Positions 1-23,545 of a stretch of 64,000 nucleotides of DNA are shown piece by piece; position 1 is the first letter of the stretch; each line of letters starts with the position of its first letter. The position numbers were made by a program, and so were the translations under genes. The stretch spans positions 17,046,001 to 17,110,000 of the forward strand of contig NC_058501.1 in NCBI RefSeq assembly GCF_020382885.2. Reading direction: 5' to 3'. The notes under the pieces were generated by a model, which ran no database searches, was not told where the DNA came from, and saw only the letters and a list, made by a program, of their open reading frames with translations. Origin of the DNA: Scatophagus argus (lineage: Eukaryota > Chordata > Actinopteri > Scatophagidae).

Positions 1-99
1 CAGCAGAAACGGGATGATAAGAGAGAAGATTCCGGTTCGTTTAACTCACACGAAGTTGCAGACGGCAGCTTGCATGTCTCTCTGCAGGATGACGACCTT

Positions 100-200
100 G
101 ACATTCAGAGGGGGCGGGGTCAGGAACAGTGACCTATTCGGGGGCGTGGCTTTAAACCCTGGCTAATCATAAAAACACACAGCTTAACTTTGCTCTTCCC
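100..200 (+). promoter_or_regulatory. gapdh: gapdh core promoter region
   Basis: Two GC-box-like runs (GGGGCGGGG near 111-119 and GGGGGCGTGG near 140-149) lie upstream of an AT-rich TATA-like run (CATAAAAA near 169-176). A pyrimidine-rich stretch at about 188-205 is a plausible initiator. This fits a strong housekeeping promoter. The boundaries are inferred from the position of the first splice donor at 247, not from transcript data. Confidence 0.5.
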
Positions 201-246
201 CACTCACACCCGGAGTCGCAAGACAGACTGAGGCGTCTCACAAACG
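200..246 (+). other. gapdh: gapdh non-coding exon 1 (5' UTR)
   Basis: A clean donor (GTAAAT at 247) ends a short leader, and the acceptor before 652 (TTCTTCCAG) opens the exon holding the start codon. The transcription start near 200 is a guess from the promoter elements. A leader split by an intron just upstream of the ATG is the usual vertebrate GAPDH arrangement. Confidence 0.5.
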
Positions 247-674
247 GTAAATACTTCAATAATGGAATAATTTCAGACAGAGAGGCTGAGGAACCTGTAG
301 GGCCTCAGGAACAGGCCACATAACTGAATAACTTTATTTAGATCACCTGTGGACAATCTGCTTAGACCTGGCTGAATCTAATTTTAAGGTGAATGTGATC
401 ATAAAAGCAAAAGAAGTTCATTTTGCCGTAGACTCATGGTTTAAATACAATTCTTCCTACTTCTGAGGATGTAAAGTTGCTTTTCAATGTGCATACCTGG
501 TAGGTTTTGCAGTTCTGGTCTGCAGCTTTGCAATGAATTTACGTGGACTGTGGTCAGAGATAGCTTACAAATGGAATACTTTTCCACGCTCATTTAACAT
601 GGTGCATTATTCCTCCTCTTCCTAATTTTCTCCTTTCGTTTCTTCTTCCAGAGGACTAGAACAACCCAGGCAAA

Positions 675-5029
<4,355 letters not shown>

Positions 5030-5334
5030 ACCAAACCAGCCAACTGACCGTCACTGCACTAAGCCACATCACACACATTCTCCTGATACCAGAGTTGTAC
5101 ATGTACATTAAGACATTGTGTTATTGATGACTCTGTGCTCAGTTCCAGCAGATAGTCGGCCTCCATTTAAGTGCCTGAGGAAAAGTCCCACAGTGCAAAT
5201 GAAAAAGATTTAAATTGGTGACCAATAATCTTTTTGTATTTGTTAAATTCCCTCTTCTGTTCTTGTGAGATGGAGTGAAGGTGTGAGAGTCTTTTTTTCT
5301 TTCTGTAGTACTGAAGTACTGCAGTTAGTGGTGG

Positions 5335-5340
5335 AATAAA
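5335..5340 (+). terminator. gapdh: gapdh poly(A) signal
   Basis: A canonical AATAAA lies about 305 bases after the stop codon and is followed by a GT/T-rich stretch at 5345-5385. The 3' UTR between shows no repeats. Confidence 0.8.
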
Positions 5341-6398
5341 GTCCTCTGTTTGTGAGATTTACATCCTCTTGTTCTCTTTTGTTGCTGCACAGAGCAAATT
5401 TATATAAAAGAAAAACCCTGCTCTAGTGGGATTAAGGCTTATATTGGTGGATGGAATCTTTTAAAGGCTCAATGATTTTAGCAAACCCTTCCACAGGGTC
5501 CATATTTCTGATCAATTCTCTCCTCTGGGAATACACCTACAGCTCTGACCTTTGGAACAAGAGGCTGATTTGTGCAGGTTCTGCTGCACAGATCAGTCCT
5601 GATGCCACCATACTGCTTTTATGAAACAGATACGCACATCAGTTTAAAAATATTTTTCCCTCTCTCCATTTGTATTCCTATTCAATATCTGGTCCATCTG
5701 GAAGAGTACTGTAGCGTGGCTAATGCAACCTGACAAAAGCCCACTACACTGGTTCAGTATGAAGCTTCTATGAATTATGCCTTCAGGCGATTTGCTATCA
5801 CAAAATGGCACAGAGAATGGCAACTTCACTTAACTTCTTTTGAATATTCCTGAATTAGATTTTGATAATTCATGTTATGTGATATCGATGACAAGAAAAT
5901 GTGACTTTATTTTACTATTCCTCCAATAAAACCCCATATACATACAATTACTGGATGCAGTTTGCAGCTCATCCTCAGGCAAGTCAGTGACAATTAGTTC
6001 TTCAGTTCTACAGTTTGACTCAAATTAAAGACCGGATGCTGATGTGCAAATATTTATTTGTAATCTTACTGTTTCTTTCACCTACACACATCTACCCCTG
6101 CTATGATCTGCAGAAATGAGATATTTCATAACACCTGCTCTGCAATACAATGTGCAATACAATACAATATGTACAATATATTCTGCATGTGTGAAGGCTC
6201 ACATACTCAGATTTATTCCATTCCATTTATTCCACACTTCTGCTGGTGTGACAACAGTGAGTATCAGAATTTAAGTGATGCACCACAAGACCCCAGCGAC
6301 AGATATGTGGATTTACAGGGATCACATGGATTCAGTGGATAAAAGACAAAGACAGCAGATACAAGGTGGTAAACAACCCCTTCACTCTCCGACACTCC

Positions 6399-6437
<39 letters not shown>

Positions 6438-6452
6438 ACACACACACACACG
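6399..6452. repeat. compound (CT)n(CA)n microsatellite
   Basis: About 12 CT units pass directly into about 14 CA units with one interrupting T. It is intergenic, and the open frames across it are artefacts of the simple repeat. Confidence 0.95.
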
Positions 6453-7059
6453 TGCACATGCCATTTGTCAGTTTGCGTGCCTCTCTCTGGTCATTTCGAA
6501 GTCAGATTGGCAAGAGCAAATTTTCTCCCCAGCTCTTGTGTAGCAAGGATTTTATTGGAATGAGAAGATTTAGATTAAGATTATACAAACTATAACAGAA
6601 GCTCTTTATGATAAAGATCAGCTGAGAGCACATAGGAACTGACGGACAAATCGACACGGTGAGTAGAGATGCTTGCTTTAGTCTGAGTACGATGTGGTGG
6701 GTTTTTTTTCTGCAGGTATGAGTGCATCTTGGACGGCGAGAGAGTAGCAAAGAATTCAAAAGAAAAAGCAATTCCAGTTTGGTCCAGTTTTGTGTATGTC
6801 AGGAAACCTGCCCTCTGTTCTGTTCTATCTTCCCTGTTGATTTGATGTGACTGCGTTCATTCAACTTTTTATTTTTTACCTCACCACCCTGTTGATCGTC
6901 TTGTTGCCCGTGAGACTCAGCTGACCACCTGTGGAGATCATCAGAGGGTAAACGTTAAAGTCTCTTGTATGTTGCAGCTGCTTGTTGCTACAGCAATAAG
7001 TCTAAATTTATTATAATTAGTCATTTATTTATTTCAAGATGCTGGATATTTAAAACATA

Positions 7060-7200
7060 CACAGATGAGCCCCAACATTACAACCACCTGCATAATATTC
7101 TGTAGTTCTCCTTTGTGCTGTCAAAACAGGCCTGACGGGTCAGGGGAAGGGACACAGGACCTCTGGGGCATTTTGTGGTCACCATTATTAAAATTTTGGA
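7060..7200 (+). mobile_element. Tc1/mariner-like element, 5' end fragment
   Basis: The stretch starts CACAGATGAGCC and goes on with a sequence typical of the end of a widespread fish Tc1-like family (consensus start CACTGATCAGCC followed by CATAACATTA). The same family's inverted repeats occur in better shape at 10450-11166. Only the left end is recognisable. The right limit is approximate and no coding sequence remains. Confidence 0.55.
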
Positions 7201-8108
7201 TGCTTTGGGTCCTGAGCAGTGAGGGTGGGGCCTCTAGGTGGCAGGCTGGATTAGGTTTATTGATACTGGGGAATCTGCAGGCCGTTGTTGTGGTATGTGA
7301 TGAGGTATATTGTCAAGGTGAGAGGGATGCTGCTGCTGATGCCAAGAGCCGTTGTGGGGGATGGGATGGGCTGGGGGGGTTAATTGATGTTTCCCTGGAT
7401 AATACTGAAACATTAACAGTCAATGTGAATGAATAAATGTGCTGAAATGTCAAAGAAATGTCAGATTTTCCCGTTGCATTATGTTGCATCTGCATCTCCA
7501 TCTGTCAGCCAGTGGAGGCAAGCTGACATTACATGATCTGTTTGATCTGCAATCGTTTACATTAATTAATCTATGTAGCTGTCAACTATTATCATCAATC
7601 GTATCATCATTTATCTAAGTGATGATGCTATGTCAGAGGACACACTAGGGAGAAACACAACCTAAACGAAACTGAAAAATGAGGACAGAGAAATAAGTAG
7701 AATGTATAATGAAGTTTTCATCCACTGCAGGGGCCACTGAACAGTGACAGAAAATATCATCTGTAATATGGACTCTATGAAACTCAACAATGTAATAATA
7801 TGAAACTCAAGTCTCTGCACTGCATTATAAAGAATAAACCCTACTGGAGCAGAGGAGAGATTAAAACTAAGTGAACATTTAAGCTGAAGCCATGCAGAGA
7901 TGAGGATGTTGATGAGTTTTTCTTCTGTGCTGCCTGACATTTTCCTCCTCTCGAGAAACTCCTCACATGCTGCTAATTTCACTTTGTAGTTGGAAGAGTG
8001 ACACAACATTTTTATTCTTCTCTGGTTTTTGTGTCTTCAGTGGTCCTTTGAAGCTCCAGGAGCTGCCTCTCCTCTCTGTCTGCTGCTGTAGGTCAGTGCA
8101 GTACATCC

Positions 8109-11100
8109 ATGAGAGAGAATGGCTCTGCGGGGGGCTCCTGGTTTGTCCCCTCGTCCGTCCACCCCCTGTTTCGCTCTCAACTGTCCACCTCAGCGGACTT
8201 GGTGGTTGCTTTATTCCTTACATTCACAGGTAAGAATAAGGGCACTGTTATCATTATGTCAAATCTCCAATTGGAAGGTTCATAGTTGCAAACTCACACA
8301 AACACACTAAAATTCATTTCAAAGTCTAGTCAAGCGTCCAAGAAATACCAGAGACATTATGTCAGATTACATATAGTGAAAGAAATAGTTCTGAGTTTCA
8401 GCGACAAATATGTTGTTAACCTTTTTAACTATTTGTTTTTGATTATCATAAATTATGCATCTCTTTGTATTACAATAAATGAAATACAATTAGGCCTCAA
8501 TGAAGTGCCACAACAAGCATATACACCATACATACGGTGTAATATAGGATATCTTAAATCGGGTGAAAATGAAATTATTTATCTATAAAATTACTGAAAA
8601 AGAAATTTTAATTGGAATATTGGAACTGGACTTTGCATTACTGCAGTGCTCATCCCACACCACAGTTCCCTCCATAATTCCAGTCCCTCTCCCTCCCTTC
8701 CTCCCTCCTCCTGCTACTTTTATTTGAACTGTATTTGTATTGCTATGCCAGTTTGGATGATGCTCTTTGTTTCTTGACAATGACAATAAAGTAAAACCCA
8801 AGTGATCAAGACAAAAATATTTTAAAAATAAGTAAAAATACAACACTGTGCTGTTAGAATACACCGAGAACTCACTTTATACGTGCTGTATGACTGATGT
8901 ATTATTATTTAGTCATGATGGGTATGAGATAAGCTGTTTTTGTTCTTTGAGCAACACCAAAAACCAGAAATTGTTTCACCAAAAGCAGAGAGTAGTCTTC
9001 ACAGAGGGGACACCTCTGTGTCTTTAACATTCCCTTCACTGTTTGTTTACACAACAAACTGATGAAGCTGCATCATCTAGATGCTTAACTGGTATTTGTG
9101 GGATTTAAAGACCATATCTGAATTCACGCTGACACCATATGTCATTTTCTTTTCTTCACTATTACTCTTTCTCCAGGTGTCATATCAGTTTTGGGGAACG
9201 GCACGGTGTTGTTAGTCTGCTGTAGGAAAAGAAAGAAGCTCAGACCTCCAGAGCTCATGACTATCAACTTGGCTCTCTGTGATTTTGGCTTCAGTCTCTT
9301 AGGAGCACCATTTTTCATCACTTCCAGGTACAGCATACTTTGTTATTAACCACTGAGCAGCCAGGGCGGTGAGTAACCACATTTAAACCAGCAGCCATTT
9401 GTCAGAGACAGAAGGTGATGATCCATTAAGCTGGAGGGCTAAAGTCCTTCTCTCCCTCTGTCAGCCTGTGTCATGCCTGGGTGTTTGGGGAGATGGGGTG
9501 CCTTTGGTACGGCATCCAGGGCTTTGTGTTTGGCATTGGCTCTCTGCTCACCACCTGTCTCATCTCTGTGGACCGTTGCCTGAAGATCTGCTGCTTAAGA
9601 TATGGCAAGTGTGACATCCTCTTCCAGCACAGAGCGAAGCAGGACAATCCACACAGACACAGAGCGCTAAATCCAGCCCACATTTGTCATTTCCAAGTGT
9701 ACACATGTTTTCATGCATACTGTGCACATGCTAATCTGTACACGGCTCTCCTCTGCTTTTATAAAAGTATTGATTTAAAGAGCAAAAGCCATAGGAGGCA
9801 GTGCTTAGATACTACTGGCCAGTTGCTGATGTTTCAAGAAAATGGCTCATGAAATGTTAAGAACTCCAGAGAGGTTTAGTGCTCATTATGCTTATACATG
9901 AACACACTGTTTGAATAGTACATTAAGTGGTTTGTATGCTTCTTGCCTCTCTAGGTCAATGGATTGAGAAGCGTCATGTGTCTCTGTCCATAGTGCTGGT
10001 GTGGGTTTACACACTGTTCTGGGCCTTACTGCCTGCTTTTGGCTTTGGAAGTTATGGACCTGAACCTTATGGGACCAGCTGCACCATCAACTGGTAATCT
10101 CTGCTTGATGCCCTACTGTTTACTTACACTAAAGGCTGCAAACATATGTGTTATCTGTGCATTCTGTGCCTTTGCAGAAAAACATGCAAGCAATAACTAG
10201 TCTGTGTCATTATTTTAAGGTGGAGAATCAGGTCCTCTCAAAATGACAGAATCTACATATTCCTCATCCTGATATTATGCTTTGGATTTCCTACCGTCAC
10301 CATCTTCACCTCATATTTGGCCATCCTGCTGATGGTGAGGACAACTGTTGCTTTATGATACGAAACAGAATCTGGGAGTTGAGACTCTATTCTGTAATTA
10401 TTTTGTTTTAGTGCATTAATCACTTTAAAGCTACTATGTGTTGAATGTACACTGATCAGCCAGGTGAGGTAAGTAACATTAATCATCTGTTTACTATGCA
10501 ATATTCCATGGGGCAGTAATGGGTTCTGGCACTCATGTGGATACTCTTTGACACACATCATCCACCTAAACACTGTAGACCAAATACCTCACCCTTCTCA
10601 CCCCCACTCCTCCTTGGCAACGGCTCTTCCTGTCAGCAGCAGCCTCCCCCCAGCTGGAGAAAGCACCATGTCACATCCTGAAAACAGTTCAGGAATGTCT
10701 GAAGAACGGCCTGCAGACTACCCAGATCCCAACCTGATTGAGAATCTGCGGGATGCAACTCAATAAGCTCAATCCACCCTCAATGCACAGAACAAAAAGG
10801 ATCCAACATTCTGATGCCAGTGACCACAAAATACCCTCCTGTGTCCCTTCCCCTGACAGGTCACAACTGTTTTGGCAACACTCCAGCCGTGACTGTCCTT
10901 TACAGAGGCACCACTGAGAACATTCTCACTAACTGCATCCCGCTGCATTCACAGAGCAGACAGCATCAGAAATTACCGTACTCATCCCTTCTGTTGCCTG
11001 TTCACACTAGTGTAATCTGGGAAAAGATAGAGGAATATACCAAACGTGAGGCCCACCTGGCTGTCAAACAGTTCTGTGCCCACAGTAATTAGACTGCTGA

Positions 11101-12627
11101 ATCAACACATGTGAATATGGAACTCTTAAATTAAACAGGTGGTTTTAATGTTGTATGTGATCAGTGCAAAAAAAATAAAGCAACTCTGGCACCCCCTTGT
11201 GATAGTACTGGAGAAAACACTTTCAGACAGAAACACATAGCACTGCCTCCTCAGGGTCTTAGGGATTAACCAGATGACCATTGTGGGAAAATGCCTTATT
11301 GACCCAGATGCTCAGGGGCCCCAGAGGTCCTACTTTGATTATGTGTCAGTTGGTCTGTGGTAACTTAATAAAATGCAGACTATATGAAAATGGAGTCCTT
11401 AAGCTCTGGTATAACCCGTCTCATGTGAGCTAGATCTATGTTATATTTTGTCCCTTGCAGAAATAAAGACTTGTGACCTACCTGTGACTTGAGGTATAGT
11501 TGCAAATAGTAGAATCAACTGTTGCTACCTTTTTCAGGTCTACAGATCTAATCGCACTCTGGCATCCATACCGTCCTCCTCTGTCAGTCATGCTAGCAAA
11601 GACCTGAAGCTTGCAAAGGTAAACACAGGTGGATAATTTGACTTGTTACACGTTTTTCAGGGAAAATAAAACATACCTTTATTTCAGATGGCTGCTGTGG
11701 TGTTCATCACCTTCCTCCTGGCATGGTCGCCTTATGCCACTGTGTCTCTGATCTCTGCGCTCATTCCCAGAGATGACCCAGAGCGAGAAGGCACTTTACA
11801 AACTGTGGTGGAGGAGTCCACTGGTGAGGCCCCAAACTTTCCAAATGCTCCAAAGATCTTGGACATCCCGTCATTGCTCAACTGGACTGCTACAGAATAT
11901 TACAGACAAATCTACCACAGCACTGTGAACAAGTGGAGTGATGTGAACAACATGAGTTCCGTCTCCACAAGTGACTCCATGTTCAGGTCCACTCTGGACA
12001 AAGAAGCTGAGCCAATGACTGTGAGCCCCCAGTCATTCTCCTCCCTTCCACCCATAGTCAATTTAATCCCTGTTATGTTTGCCAAGTCCCACTGCATGAT
12101 CAACCCTTTAATCTATCAGATCATGAACAGGGAGTTCAGGAATGACGTCTATGTGATGGTGTTTGGCCAAGAGGCAGCAGAGAGGAGGCAAATGCACCGA
12201 AGGCAGGAAAGCTTGTATGAAAGTAAGGAACACGAGCAAACCAACTTCCACGGTTTAGGACCGTTTGTCTTTAACAGGAAAAATGTGCTTATTTGTTTTT
12301 CCAGAAAATACGTAAGGGCCATGTTTTAAGTCTCTTTTTTTTACAATTTTTTTTAAAGGGAGGATCAGACTCAACTACTTCCAGAGCTCGAGGAGGAAAA
12401 TGAGCAGCCCCATGTCCTCGTCTGTGAAAAGAAAAAGCAGGAATCTGAAGAAAGAGAAGAATCGCGAGAGCGATGGAGGAACAGACACCTGGGCAGATAA
12501 CATCTCAGCAGAGGCTAATACTTTGGACTCTGCCTCCTCCGACACTCAAAGCAACATGTGGAGACACTGCAGCACCGGTGGACAGAGAGATCTGAGGGGG
12601 TCCACATTCAGCACTCTCACTGCCTGA
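8109..12627 (+). CDS. neuropsin-like (Opn5-related) non-visual opsin
   Basis: Retinal-binding GPCR. Coding exons 8109-8229, 9177-9327, 9465-9604, 9955-10093, 10220-10334, 11538-11618, 11688-12222 and 12359-12627 sum to 1551 nt (516 aa). TM1 ends in GNGTVLLV (N48). TM3 has C103, the disulfide partner of C180, and a DRC in place of DRY (D127-R128-C129). W154 marks TM4. ECL2 has YGPEPYGTSC with E174 at the bovine E181 counterion position, while the bovine E113 position is Tyr106. The Schiff-base lysine is K382 in FAKS, followed by NPLIY. The motifs KICCLRYG and EPYGTSCTINWW are closest to Opn5-type opsins (the teleost Opn6-Opn9 groups are candidates). About 90 extra residues separate TM6 and TM7, with sequons NWT and NMS. 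The C-tail is long, basic and Ser-rich. Intron 3 is GC-AG. The start Met precedes NGS, a possible N-glycan site. The subfamily is not resolved. Confidence 0.9.
10450..11166 (+). mobile_element. decayed Tc1/mariner transposon with a LINE fragment inside, opsin intron 5
   Basis: The left end CACTGATCAGCC and the right end GTGATCAGTG are inverted copies, and TGGTTTTAATGTTG precedes the right end as in the common fish family. The interior (10530-10800) resembles the transposase C-terminal half, for example the stretch around CAGATCCCAACCTGATTGAG, which corresponds to the motif preceding the last catalytic residue. Stops and frameshifts are frequent. From about 10890 to 11090 the sequence instead looks like the 3' part of a LINE reverse transcriptase gene (YRGTTENILTNCI), so this appears to be a composite. 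Confidence 0.7.
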
Positions 12628-12628
12628 T

Positions 12629-12630
<2 letters not shown>

Positions 12631-12685
<55 letters not shown>
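12631..12685. repeat. (GATA)n microsatellite in opsin 3' UTR
   Basis: About 13 uninterrupted GATA units begin four bases after the opsin stop codon. Length variation here would not touch the coding region but would alter the start of the 3' UTR. Confidence 0.95.
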
Positions 12686-12739
12686 GTCATTTTTACCTTT
12701 TGGTTTGTGTACTGTTTAATGAGCTTTAAAGGTGCTGGT

Positions 12740-12970
12740 AGGTATTCTCAAGCTACACTGGAGGATAGTTTATATAAAGTAATTAAACCACCTTTACCGG
12801 CTTCAACATTATAAAGTTAATTATTTGAGTTTATTTTGATGCTAATACTTTTATGATTTTACTTAAGTAAAAAATGCTTTTAAAACCTTTATCTGTAACA
12901 CTGTATTTCTGAGTGGTATTGATACTTTTACTTAAGTACAAATCTGAGTACTTGATCCACCTCCAGTCAT
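12740..12970 (-). mobile_element. teleost hAT-type MITE fragment (ACTTAAGTA family)
   Basis: It contains the hallmark sub-sequences GATGCTAATACTTTT and TACTTTTACTTAAGTA and ends in TACTTGATCCACCTCC. This matches, in reverse orientation, the left end of an abundant fish MITE that starts CAGTGGTGGAAGAAGTATTC. Relatives occur at 25793, 52495, 54228 and 55745. No target duplication could be recognised at this copy. Confidence 0.6.
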
Positions 12971-13119
12971 GGAAAGGGTATTTCCAAACTACTGACAGAA
13001 GGGGGATGCATCTTAAGGCCATTGTTATCTCATATATTGTATTTAGTTGTGCAAATTCCAGATTTTTTTATTTTCTATTTTTATTTTATTTTAATTTTAC
13101 CTTTTCTGTTCTTTTTAAA

Positions 13120-21872
<8,753 letters not shown>

Positions 21873-22186
21873 CACTTCCTCACTCCGGCAGCAATGGCGA
21901 GGGGCCTCCAATGCATCCAGCTTCGGTACCAGACCAGCGCGATACACACCTGTAACTATGGCAACACCGTGTTTACGTATGATCCTGTTCATTTACTGAG
22001 TCACATTGTTCATTCTTTCTGATGTTCACGCAAAACAGCTTTGGTCTGAGGGGACTTTCAGTACTGTGTATCGGAGCTGAATTTCTGTCATTACTGCTCC
22101 CCTCTGCAGATGTCGTTGCCCTGCAAGGGAGAGATGGTTCTTGTAGTTGGACCCTGTCATCATGCATTTGACAGTGGTAGTGAATC

Positions 22187-22406
22187 GTCTAATGCAGGCA
22201 TGTCAAACCGGTCCACAGGAGGGCCGGTGTGGCTGCAGGTTTTCTTTCCAACCAAGTAGCAGCACACCAGACTTGACTCATTTAATCAACTGATCTCCGT
22301 CTTCAGACAGTTGATTGGTCAAACGGTGTGCTCTTGGTTGGTTGGCACAAAAACCTGCAGCCACACCGGCCCTCCTGTGGACCGGTTTGACACATGTGGT
22401 CTAATG
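22187..22406. mobile_element. palindromic hAT-type MITE with 8-bp target duplication
   Basis: The element is 22195-22398 (204 bp). The left arm begins CAGGCATGTCAAACC and the reverse complement of the right arm begins CACATGTGTCAAACC. From the TGTCAAACC block inward, about 45 bases match almost perfectly, to GCTGCAGGTTTT. Perfect 8-bp direct repeats GTCTAATG (22187-22194 and 22399-22406) flank it, the hallmark of hAT insertion. It has no coding capacity. It lies between the iffo1 stop and the first downstream AATAAA, so it may be transcribed. Confidence 0.9.
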
Positions 22407-22508
22407 GATTCTCCTAAGAAGGTTGCAGATTCAGGCCGGTTATGTGGTGAAGCTTTACAGTGCTGTAGGCTGCCGGAAAGCATTGCATGATCTATTTACT
22501 CCACGTAC

Positions 22509-22514
22509 AATAAA
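22509..22514 (+). terminator. iffo1: candidate iffo1 poly(A) signal
   Basis: AATAAA about 640 bases after the iffo1 stop codon, the first canonical hexamer I noticed. If used, the 3' UTR would contain the hAT MITE. Further hexamers follow in the A-rich region after 22800, so the true end is uncertain. Confidence 0.45.
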
Positions 22515-23289
22515 AAACACTTCATACTGTGGGCAGCTGAAGCAAATCAAGCTTTTGTTGTTGCTGTTGTAAAGTCAATTCCACACAAATTTACCTTATA
22601 CCAGTAGACAAACAAACAAACAAACAAAATGGGCCGAGAGATAGTTTGAGGTTGTCATGGGGTTAATTTGTTGTATTTCTGAGTTTGATTGAAGAGTTTG
22701 GTCATGATGATGTGGCGATCTTTAAAGTCTAATAAGATGTCATGACTCAGCATTTTACTACCTTACAAGTGCAGGTTCCAAGATCTAAAATCAAGTCATT
22801 AATAAAGCAGAACATCTGAAATAAATTAGGATATAATACTAAAAATAAAAAAAAAACAAACAAAACAAAACGAACAAACAAAACCATACATAACATTTTG
22901 TATGGTTTTGTTTTGTTCATTTATGTCATGCTTTGTTGAGCGTATCACCAGCATCACCTCTCTCTAGTAGTGTGTGGTGATCTGACAAAACGCTGTGGGT
23001 ACAGTGTGTGTATTTTCTTCTTTTTCGAATCATTGTTATTTTCCTTTGTTGGGAACGTTCCTGGGTGTCAGCCTGTGTAGCCCTCAGACAGTCAGCGTGT
23101 GCAGGATGTGGAGGATGGACGTAGAAAGAGCTGCTGGTCTCTATGTGGCATCTGTCTCCTTCCTGCAGGGTTGTGCGGAGTTGTTGGTGCATTTAATTCT
23201 GCTTTAGAATGTAAACAATCAGAAAATAATGTTTTATTTCTCTGATTGGCTGTTTTGTGGTCACTTAGGGCTGCTCTCTCTCTGTCTTC

Positions 23290-23545
23290 ATTCACCGGCT
23301 ACCGTGGCCGCTCGCTCTAGCCTCTAAAAATTCAGGAACTGAAGCCTATTCGTCCCTCTGAAAGCGACTTTGTGTATCCACCCTAGCGAATCGGATCTGC
23401 TCCATATTTTTTGGGGGCTCTTTCTTGGCCTTTTCCACCAAGTTTTATGACAGTCAAGCCAGTATTTTTTCTGTAAACCTGCTGACACGTAAACCAACAA
23501 ACCAGACGGAAAACATGACCTCCTTGGCAGAGGTAAAAAGTTTTG
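23290..23545 (+). repeat. retroposon 3'-end-like fish interspersed repeat
   Basis: The block around CCACCAAGTTTTATGACAG, then CTGCTGACACGTAAACCAACAAACCAG and ending CATGACCTCCTTGGCAGAGGTAA, closely resembles a common fish repeat tail that ends CATAACCTCCTTGGCGGAGGTAA. The identification is from memory of the family pattern; the 5' limit is uncertain. Confidence 0.5.

Larger units (their letters stand above)
5341..8108. other. intergenic region gapdh to opsin
   Basis: No open frame here has homology that I recognise. The region holds a CT/CA microsatellite and the end of a Tc1/mariner-like element, listed separately. The last few hundred bases before 8109 must contain the opsin promoter and 5' UTR, but no TATA box or clear first-exon donor stands out. 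Confidence 0.6.

Noticed and set aside
9481-9852. 123-codon plus-strand frame as a separate gene
   Set aside because: It is opsin exon 3 read through its GC donor into the intron.
12223-12329. Read-through end of the opsin after 12222 (a frame ending at 12329)
   Set aside because: A good donor GTAAGG at 12223 and an acceptor before 12359 extend the protein in frame with a typical basic Ser-rich tail to 12627; the read-through was judged to be intron.
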